From positions 1-24,785 of IMG/VR virus record IMGVR_UViG_3300020463_002012: a stretch of 24,785 bases of DNA, one strand, 5' to 3'. The stretch comes from a virus. Shown here one piece after another: positions 24,101-24,785 of the stretch. A program made the position numbers and the translations under genes. Numbering within the stretch: the stretch's first letter is position 1; every line of letters begins with the position of its first letter. The notes under the pieces were generated by a model. That model was not told where the DNA came from. It ran no database searches and saw nothing but the letters and a program-made list of their open reading frames with translations.

Positions 24101-24390
24101 TGTATCTAAGATCACAACTTAAGAAACTTGCTAAACCATATATCTTTGAACCAAACGATAAGATTACACGTGATGAAATTAAAGCTCAAACAGATAGCTT
24201 GATGCTTGAATTAGTCTCACAAAGAGCGTTGTATGACTTCTTAGTAGTTTGTGATGAGTCAAACAACACACCAGCAAGAATAGACAGAAATGAACTATAT
24301 TTGGACATTGCAATAGAACCAGTAAAAGCTGTGGAATTTATTTACATTCCATTAAGACTTAAAAATACTGGTGAAATAGCAGGACTCTAA
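21109..24390 (+). CDS. 18: Tail sheath protein, T4 gp18-like, with large internal insertion
   Basis: The N-terminus LVSPGVQVSVIDESFY and the core through NRAFVVRADIDLAEIEP (to about residue 125) match phage sheath proteins; the C-terminal 350 residues contain PITFLTGAGLVNFGQ, RINVARLVVYLRSQL, RALYDFLVVCDE and IEPVKAVEFIYIPL, the region that forms the contractile core and inter-subunit links. T4 gp18 has 659 residues; this one has 1093, with about 550 inserted between roughly 127 and 680. The insertion has four GxxW modules (near 134, 352, 585 and 640: GTFWFDT, GSVWLKT, GRLWYSS, GDLWIST), each followed by a short strand and a Trp or Tyr turn. These domains should lie on the outside of the tail. 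The gene has its own late promoter and strong ribosome site. Confidence 0.93.
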   Translation: MANLVSPGVQVSVIDESFYTPAEPGTTPIIFVVSAQDKKNGAGTATAAGTTKAKAGTPYLITSQRDLTETFGDPIFKTDTSNNPINGGELNEYGLQAAYSYLGVSNRAFVVRADIDLAEIEPSASAPAAAPANGTFWFDTAVTKYGLFQWNGNAATVTGGQSFTNKVPTVITTNTQLVGESNTGIPKGSVGQIGDYAVVTTTTVNKIYYKNKSGTWVKVGTQAWVASWPTIQGTAANPTLSNGQTIIINGTTVTISGTTVSAMETAIDAAGITGITSAVVDGKLEIYSNGTSTTDGSTDEDGAIQITAGASGTLLADLGITAGTYFAPQFVIQPHTQVPEFKTADTKSRPTGSVWLKTTDANLGANYSVKKYNSTTKLWATQSAPIYKTHNSALFNIDKSGGGINLILGQVYIQAHTTLAGDEEGDFTLFARNATGSTTITSSAVTASSIAAGGKTFTMAESIVGQEAMNAHQTVSFTATGATSDADVIADAINAKGFINIVATVDASNRVVISHNDGGEIRIKDTSSALQNIGFSAYNYTTKLGTANLYTAPTGDSASDFHASNWKILTYTAGPNAPTALTTNGRLWYSSLVDEVDILVHNGTTWKGYQNVYSSADPLGPIVSATEPTQQSDTTPLVTGDLWISTADLEAYPQVHRYNADLGKWIALDEGDQTTEDGILFADARFGTSGGTATAAPTGTIPQMLVSDHLDTDCPDPALYPKGMLLWNLRRSGFNVKKFVRNHVVTTDKNVRMSDESQANYYPHRWVTESANQTDGSGSFGRKAQRKVVIQALQAMVNSNQDIRDDESRLFNLMACPGYPELIGEMNSLNNDRGLTAFIVGDSPFRLTSDATTLNNWGKNVNLAVEDNDNGLVTSSEYLGVFYPSLFTSDNAGKNIIVPPSHAILRTIALSDQVSFPWFAPAGTRRGGVTNATASGFIDAEGEFKSIALNEGQRDTLQQVNVNPITFLTGAGLVNFGQKTRAANASALDRINVARLVVYLRSQLKKLAKPYIFEPNDKITRDEIKAQTDSLMLELVSQRALYDFLVVCDESNNTPARIDRNELYLDIAIEPVKAVEFIYIPLRLKNTGEIAGL

Positions 24391-24393
24391 ACG

Positions 24394-24401
24394 GATAAAT
24401 A
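24394..24401 (+). promoter_or_regulatory. Late promoter box of gp19
   Basis: GATAAATA follows the gp18 stop by three bases and precedes AGGAG (24410-24414), seven bases from the gp19 ATG. It allows the abundant tube protein to be made apart from gp18. Confidence 0.6.
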
Positions 24402-24421
24402 AAAGTAATAGGAGCATATAG

Positions 24422-24785
24422 ATGGCAATTTCAACACTTTCAAAATTAACAGTACCACTGGACAGTAACGCGAGTGCATCCAACCAAGGACTGTTGATGC
24501 CAAAGCTACAATACCGTTTTAGGGTATCGTTAGAAAACTTTGGAACTTCAAGTCCGACAACGGAACTTACTAAACAGGTAATGGATGTAACTAGACCAAA
24601 TGTAACATTTGATCAAATGACAGTTGATATTTACAACTCCAAAGTATTCCTTTTAGGAAAACATACTTGGGAACCTATTACAATTAATTTTAGAGAAGAT
24701 ATCAGTAACAATGTTCAAAAACTAGTTGGTGAGCAGTTACAGAAACAATTTGATTTCTTTGAACAATCAGGTGCGGCTTCTGGTA
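24422..24785 (+). CDS. 19: Tail tube protein, T4 gp19-like (N-terminal part, 3' end outside window)
   Basis: The first 121 residues are present. The protein starts MAISTLSKLTVPLDSN and shows YRFRVSLENFG, QVMDVTRPNVTFD, VDIYNSKVFLLGKHTWEP and ITINFREDISNNVQKLV, the strand order of phage tail tube proteins of the gp19 type. T4 gp19 has 163 residues, so about 40 to 90 residues should follow. It forms the inner tube inside the gp18 sheath; the order gp18 then gp19 is that of T4 and its marine relatives. Confidence 0.88.
   Translation, partial: MAISTLSKLTVPLDSNASASNQGLLMPKLQYRFRVSLENFGTSSPTTELTKQVMDVTRPNVTFDQMTVDIYNSKVFLLGKHTWEPITINFREDISNNVQKLVGEQLQKQFDFFEQSGAASG

Noticed and set aside
1-24785. 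tRNA genes, CRISPR arrays, insertion sequences, integrase or attachment sites
   Set aside because: None was seen; genes are packed with no unexplained gap over 120 bases.

Overview
The window is a piece of a tailed-phage genome: a T4-like (myovirus-type) virus of the kind common in the ocean. The grounds are a T4-type neck and tail set (gp13-, gp14- and gp15-like proteins, a gp18 tail sheath, the start of a gp19 tail tube), a T4 gp1-like dNMP kinase, T4-type late promoter boxes (ATAAATA or CTAAATA) in front of structural genes, tightly packed genes with 1-17 base overlaps, and an AT-rich composition (roughly 36% G+C by eye). The long repeat-rich tail-fibre proteins and the auxiliary halogenase and sugar genes resemble those of marine cyanophages and pelagiphages. 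The sequence alone does not decide the host.

Layout. (1) 2-2093, plus strand: the 3' end of a flavin-dependent halogenase, an SGNH-like hydrolase and a GmhB-type HAD phosphatase, joined by short overlaps. (2) 2151-10693, plus strand, opened by a late box: four virion proteins. The second carries a C-terminal cupredoxin-like domain with a complete type-1 copper-like ligand set; the fourth has 1990 residues and a five-fold internal repeat. (3) 19236-10662, minus strand: a chain of eight genes read as gp14, gp15, Nudix hydrolase, halogenase 1, halogenase 2, HldE, HldD, cupin. All junctions overlap except a 12-base gap before the Nudix gene. (4) 19257-24785, mainly plus strand: gp13, dNMP kinase, a small HNH protein on the minus strand, gp18 and the start of gp19.

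How it fits together. The tail-fibre block lies between two arms of auxiliary genes that point towards it. Each arm holds halogenase genes and part of the ADP-heptose pathway: gmhB on the left, hldE and hldD on the right. The right arm is physically continuous with gp14 and gp15, which suggests expression late, during virion assembly, and a role in altering a surface, either the virion or the host envelope. That role is inference. gp13 and gp14-gp15 are divided by a 24-base perfect inverted repeat whose arms are two divergent late-promoter boxes. The dNMP kinase instead has a consensus sigma-70 promoter, in keeping with earlier expression.

The strongest signal outside gene content is compositional. 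I found no GCWGC site (GCAGC or GCTGC) in 24.8 kb, where about 16 would be expected from base composition, while GCGGC and GCCGC occur more than 30 times, mostly in Ala-Ala codon pairs. This points to selection against GCWGC, for example by a host restriction system. No tRNA, CRISPR array, insertion sequence or integrase was seen. No stretch longer than 300 bases lacks a gene.
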